Source: Halobacillus salinus (GTDB lineage Bacteria > Bacillota > Bacilli > Bacillales > Halobacillaceae). Taken from it: a stretch of DNA of 64,000 nt. Made by a program: the position numbers and the translations under genes. Shown one piece after another: positions 60,564-64,000 of the stretch. Below the pieces are notes generated by a model. The model saw nothing but the letters and a program-made list of their open reading frames with translations, was not told the DNA's origin and did not search any database. The stretch lies in contig NZ_SRJC01000001.1 in assembly GCF_004684905.1 (NCBI RefSeq), positions 496,001 through 560,000 on the forward strand. The letters run 5' to 3'. Within the stretch, counting starts at the first letter, position 1, and the number at the start of each line of letters is the position of its first letter.

Positions 60564-61409
60564 ATGATGGAGCAACAAGTCAAAATTAAAAAAGTCCTGA
60601 ACAACAATGTCGTCATTGCTGAGCACCCAATGCACAAAGAAGTCGTCTTGATCGGAAAAGGAATCGGCTTTAACCGGAAGAAAGATGATGATATCTCGTT
60701 CAGTAAAGCAGATAAGACTTTTTTATTAAGTAATGAGAAGGAAAAAGAACAATACGTCAATCTTTTGCCTTTTATTGATGAAAGGCTGATTGACTTTATG
60801 AATGATGTTCTCGTTCATATAGAGAACAGGATGGGGCAGGAGTTGAATCAACACATTCACGTTGCTCTGACCGATCACTTGGCTTTTGCCATCAATCGTG
60901 CAAAACAAGGGATGAAGTTCTCTAATCCATTTCTGCTGGAGATAGAGTCTCTCTATCCGAAGGAATATCAAATTGCGATGGAAGTCGTGACGATGATTTA
61001 TGATGAAATGGACATTCAATTCCCTGAAGGAGAAGTAGGTTTTATAGCCCTGCATATCCATAGTGCTGTTACAGACAAGACGTTGAGGGAAATTAACCGT
61101 CACAATCAGTTGATCACCAAGCTAGTTTCGCTAGTAGAAGAAACGATGGAAATTGATATTGATAAGAATAGTGTCGATTACCACCGGCTTGTTCAACATT
61201 TACACCGTGCGATCGACCGTGTTCATCACGAGGAAAAAGTTGGAGATGAAATAAAACTCGCAAACATGTTGAAACAAGAATATCCGGTATGCTATAATTT
61301 AGCTTGGAAATTGATTAAAGTGATGCAAAAACAGTTGAATAAACCAGTAGATGAATCAGAAGCCATTTATTTGACGATTCACCTACAACGGTTAACCCAT
61401 AAATCTTAA
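60564..61409 (+). CDS. glcT: Transcription antiterminator GlcT
   Basis: 281 residues, BglG family: CAT RNA-binding domain (about 1-60, IKKVLNNNVVIAEHPMHKEVVLIGKGIGF), then PRD1 (about 65-170) and PRD2 (about 175-280) with conserved His sites. Binds the RAT hairpin before ptsG and prevents termination when glucose is available; phosphorylation by EII-Glc and HPr tunes it. Lies directly upstream of its target. Confidence 0.94.
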   Translation: MMEQQVKIKKVLNNNVVIAEHPMHKEVVLIGKGIGFNRKKDDDISFSKADKTFLLSNEKEKEQYVNLLPFIDERLIDFMNDVLVHIENRMGQELNQHIHVALTDHLAFAINRAKQGMKFSNPFLLEIESLYPKEYQIAMEVVTMIYDEMDIQFPEGEVGFIALHIHSAVTDKTLREINRHNQLITKLVSLVEETMEIDIDKNSVDYHRLVQHLHRAIDRVHHEEKVGDEIKLANMLKQEYPVCYNLAWKLIKVMQKQLNKPVDESEAIYLTIHLQRLTHKS

Positions 61410-61411
61410 CA

Positions 61412-61443
61412 TACGTGTTACTGATTCGATCAGGCATGAGTAT
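61412..61443 (+). promoter_or_regulatory. RAT antiterminator hairpin of ptsG
   Basis: GTTACTGATTCGATCAGGCA has the RAT form of the BglG family (GTTACTG..CAGGCA): a CTGAT/ATCAG stem with conserved internal bulges. Its 3' side overlaps the terminator's 5' arm. Confidence 0.88.
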
Positions 61444-61525
61444 TAGAAGAGAAAGTGGTTACCTTAGGGAGGGGTATATCCTCTTTAAGGACCAGTCTAT
61501 CTTCTGTACTCATGCCTTTTTTTGT
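61433..61525 (+). terminator. Regulated terminator upstream of ptsG
   Basis: Long-armed hairpin AGGCATGAGTA (61433-61443) with TACTCATGCCT (61508-61518) and T7; the inner AGAAGA/TCTTCT pair extends it. GlcT binding to the RAT excludes this stem. Confidence 0.88.
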
Positions 61526-61641
61526 TCTCATTTTTAATGCGCCATCAGGCGTTTATTTTATCCCGTATCATGTAACCGTTTTATTTTTCTGAAAATAATG
61601 GGGATGCTGTTTTGTTCACAATCAAAAAAGGAGGAAAATAC

Positions 61642-63678
61642 ATGTTTAAAAATGCTTTTGGTACGTTACAAAAAGTCGGTAAAGCGTTGATGACGCCGGT
61701 TGCTTTGCTACCTGCTGCAGGTATTCTGCTGGCATTCGGTACAAGCTTCGCACAAGACAACTTTGTAGATAAAGTACCTTTCTTCGGAACACCATGGGTT
61801 CAGACATTACTTGAAGTAATGGCTGAGGCTGGTGGAATTGTATTTGCGAACTTGCCGCTTCTATTCGCTGTAGGTGTCGCGATTGGCTTGGCAAAAGGTG
61901 ATGGGGTAGCAGGTCTTGCTGCAATCATCGGTTACTTAATTATGAACGTTGTTATGGGTGTACTTGGAAATGTCACTCCAGAAATGACGTCAGACCCCGC
62001 TTATGCGGAAGTCCTCGGTATACCGACCTTACAGACAGGTGTATTCGGAGGTATCATCGTTGGTATATTAGCCGCTTCGATGTATAACAGGTTCTTTAAT
62101 ATAGAATTACCGCAATTCTTAGGATTCTTTGCTGGTAAACGTTTCGTTCCAATCATCACAGCGTTCACATCCTTATTCCTAGGTATGATCATGCTGTGGA
62201 TCTGGCCGTTTGCACAGAACGGTTTGAACGCACTTTCTCACTTGATGCTTGAAGGAAACCAGACAATCTCTGCTTTCTTCTTCGGAGTGATCGAGCGTTC
62301 CCTTATTCCGTTCGGATTGCACCACATTTTCTATTCACCGTTCTGGTTTGAGTTTGGATCTTATACAAACGCCGCTGGAGAAATTGTCCGTGGTGACCAA
62401 ACAATCTTCTTCGAACAGTTGAAAGACGGTGTTGATTTTACAGCTGGTACATTCATGGTTGGTAAGTTCCCGTTCATGATGTTCGGACTTCCTGCAGCTG
62501 CACTAGCTATTTATCACACAGCTAAACCTGAACGTAAAAAAGTCGTTGGTGGTATCATGGCATCTGCCGCACTGACTTCATTCCTTACAGGTATCACAGA
62601 GCCTATCGAATTCTCATTCTTATTCGTAGCTCCTGTACTATTCGGTATTCACGCAGTATTTGCAGGTTTCTCCTTCATGATCATGGAGATCCTAGGTGTC
62701 AAAATTGGACAAACCTTCTCAGGTGGACTAATTGACTTCATCTTGTTCGGTGTGTTGCCTAACCGTACCGACTGGTGGTGGGTCATTATCGTCGGTCTTA
62801 TCTTCTCTGTCGTTTATTACTTCGGTTTCCGTTGGGCGATCTTGAAGTTCAACTTGGCTACACCAGGTCGTGAAGACGAGTCAGAAGATGAAGAAGATGA
62901 TGGTGAAGTAGGCGACTTGCCATTCGAAATTCTAGAAGCCATGGGCGGACAGAAGAACATCAGCCACTTAGACGCTTGTATTACACGTCTTCGTGTATCC
63001 GTTAACGATAAGAACGATGTCAACAAGAACCGACTTAAGAAGCTGGGCGCATCTGGCGTAATGGAAGTCGGTAACAACATCCAGGCTATTTTCGGACCAG
63101 TATCCGATACGCTTCGAGGACAAATGCAGGATATTATCGATGGTAAGACACCTCGTTCCCGTGACGATGTAGCGGAAACAGTAAACGAGAAGAAACAAGC
63201 AGAAGCGCCTGTTTCAAAAGGTGAACTTGAATTCGTTAGCCCAATTGAAGGTAAAGTAATGTCGATCACAGAGGTTCCAGACCAAGTATTCTCTGGTAAA
63301 ATGATGGGTGATGGCTTTGCAATCGAGCCACAAGATGGTAAGATAGTTTCGCCAGTCAACGGAAAAGTCATGACCGTCTTCCCTACGAAGCACGCAATTG
63401 GTCTTCAAGCGGAGAACGGTATGGAGATTCTGATTCACATCGGTATCGATACAGTTGGCTTGAAAGGCGAAGGCTTTACAGCTATGATTTCTGAAGGAGA
63501 CGAAGTGAAGCAGGGACAAGCATTGATGGAAGTGGACCTTGACTTTGTTAAGGAGAATGCACCGTCAATCGTTACTCCAATTGTCTTCACGAACCTCGAA
63601 GAAGGACAGTCTGTAAATGTTAAAGCATCTGGTCATGTGAAGCACAGCGAGCCGGATGTTGTAGAAATTAAAGGATAA
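61642..63678 (+). CDS. ptsG: PTS glucose-specific EIICBA
   Basis: Imports and phosphorylates glucose. 678 residues from ATG 61642 behind AAAGGAGG; an earlier in-frame start lacks a site. Order IIC (about 1-400, membrane), IIB (about 425-505, phospho-Cys446 in DACITRLRV), IIA (about 540-665, phospho-His599 in ILIHIGIDT). A very acidic linker ([12 protein letters not shown]) joins IIC and IIB. Under GlcT/RAT control; ptsH is 13 bp downstream. Confidence 0.97.
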   Translation: MFKNAFGTLQKVGKALMTPVALLPAAGILLAFGTSFAQDNFVDKVPFFGTPWVQTLLEVMAEAGGIVFANLPLLFAVGVAIGLAKGDGVAGLAAIIGYLIMNVVMGVLGNVTPEMTSDPAYAEVLGIPTLQTGVFGGIIVGILAASMYNRFFNIELPQFLGFFAGKRFVPIITAFTSLFLGMIMLWIWPFAQNGLNALSHLMLEGNQTISAFFFGVIERSLIPFGLHHIFYSPFWFEFGSYTNAAGEIVRGDQTIFFEQLKDGVDFTAGTFMVGKFPFMMFGLPAAALAIYHTAKPERKKVVGGIMASAALTSFLTGITEPIEFSFLFVAPVLFGIHAVFAGFSFMIMEILGVKIGQTFSGGLIDFILFGVLPNRTDWWWVIIVGLIFSVVYYFGFRWAILKFNLATPGREDESEDEEDDGEVGDLPFEILEAMGGQKNISHLDACITRLRVSVNDKNDVNKNRLKKLGASGVMEVGNNIQAIFGPVSDTLRGQMQDIIDGKTPRSRDDVAETVNEKKQAEAPVSKGELEFVSPIEGKVMSITEVPDQVFSGKMMGDGFAIEPQDGKIVSPVNGKVMTVFPTKHAIGLQAENGMEILIHIGIDTVGLKGEGFTAMISEGDEVKQGQALMEVDLDFVKENAPSIVTPIVFTNLEEGQSVNVKASGHVKHSEPDVVEIKG

Positions 63679-63691
63679 AGGAGAGATTATC

Positions 63692-63958
63692 ATGGCAGAA
63701 CACACTATGACAATCACAGCTGCAGACGGCGTACACGCTCGTCCAGCTACTGCTCTTGTACAAGTTGCAGGACAATATCAATCAGACGTAAATATCGAGT
63801 ATAACGGAAAATCCGTTAACATGAAGTCCATCATGGGCGTTATGTCTCTTGGTATTCCAAAAGGCGCTGAAGTGAAATTCTCAGCAGAAGGTTCCGATGA
63901 AGCGGAAGCTGTTGAAGCTGTAGTAGCTAAAGCAAAAGAAGAAGGTCTTGGAGAGTAA
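63692..63958 (+). CDS. ptsH: Phosphocarrier protein HPr
   Basis: 88 residues. Active-site His15 (GVHARPA) takes phosphate from enzyme I; regulatory Ser46 (VNMKSIMGVMSLG) is the HPr kinase site that makes HPr a CcpA corepressor. AAAGGAGAG precedes the ATG. A strong terminator follows, so ptsI is not directly cotranscribed past it. Confidence 0.98.
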   Translation: MAEHTMTITAADGVHARPATALVQVAGQYQSDVNIEYNGKSVNMKSIMGVMSLGIPKGAEVKFSAEGSDEAEAVEAVVAKAKEEGLGE

Positions 63959-63969
63959 TCTCTAAGCGA

Positions 63970-64000
63970 AGAGCCGGGCTTAAATGCCCGGCTCTTTTTT
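63970..64000 (+). terminator. Terminator after ptsH
   Basis: AGAGCCGGGC (63970-63979) with GCCCGGCTCT (63986-63995) and T6 up to the window edge. Confidence 0.92.

Noticed and set aside
62817-63371. 184-codon frame antisense to ptsG
   Set aside because: Ser-rich translation of the acidic ptsG linker; no gene signals.
1-64000. CRISPR arrays, prophage, insertion sequences, replication origin
   Set aside because: No spaced direct-repeat array, phage structural genes, transposase frames or DnaA-box cluster were seen.

Overview
This window is chromosomal DNA from a low-GC Gram-positive of the Bacillaceae, most like Halobacillus and related moderately halophilic genera. The evidence is strong AGGAGG-type ribosome binding sites, a TRAP-regulated trp operon, a bacillithiol enzyme (BshB2), the yfhF/recX and glcT-ptsG-ptsH neighbourhoods, YteA, MccA/MccB, and many acidic proteins. 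This is inferred from gene content and protein resemblance; no 16S gene is present. Nearly all the sequence is vertically inherited housekeeping and metabolic DNA. I saw no prophage, insertion sequence, CRISPR array or plasmid module.

Layout. 0-6.4 kb: a Fur-controlled iron uptake pair (efeO, efeB), an RluA-type pseudouridine synthase, typA, a FixH-like lipoprotein and bshB2. 6.4-9.7 kb: a long leader RNA (promoter, 7-codon leader peptide, nested stems, two intrinsic terminators) in front of a short MutS2-like ATPase, then a membrane-anchored msrA and a 37-residue membrane peptide. 9.8-17.2 kb: a TetR-controlled two-gene SMR efflux system, a UvrD/PcrA-type helicase with a MscS channel, small proteins and an SDR enzyme. 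17.2-24.1 kb: TRAP leader and trpEDCFBA followed by a trpG/pabA gene. 24.4-31.4 kb: a sodium:solute symporter, tRNA-Ala(GGC), a secreted pullulanase with a CcpA site, an OFA-family MFS transporter, PAP2 and Pmp3 proteins.

31.4-38.7 kb: queC-queD-queE behind a preQ1-I riboswitch, lactate permease behind a Rex operator, argGH behind a T-box whose likely specifier is an Arg codon, and a stress-type protein. 38.7-49.8 kb: LysM/M14 endopeptidase, DEAD-box helicase, the methionine-to-cysteine operon yrrT-luxS-mccA-mccB with a CymR-like operator, YteA, two inverted copies of a repeated palindromic element, a Lin0512-family protein and an ABC importer of the sulfonate/taurine class with a second CymR-like site. 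49.8-57.7 kb: a GAF-GGDEF-EAL protein with a ruined GGDEF motif, a secreted RsiV/PdaC-like protein, acetyltransferases, a class F-like sortase with an adjacent MPETG-anchored DUF4397 substrate, an amidohydrolase and yfhF. 57.8-64 kb: recX, a NIPSNAP-Nudix fusion, a HAD phosphatase, and glcT-ptsG-ptsH with a RAT antiterminator hairpin.

The theme is dense RNA-level control: TRAP, T-box, preQ1, RAT and an unassigned attenuator in front of the MutS2-like gene, beside recognisable protein operators (Fur, TetR, CcpA, Rex, CymR). The attenuator/MutS2 unit at 6457-8766 is the strongest candidate for an undescribed system. It has the architecture of antibiotic-inducible ribosome-stalling attenuators, but it controls a relative of the ribosome-collision factor MutS2.
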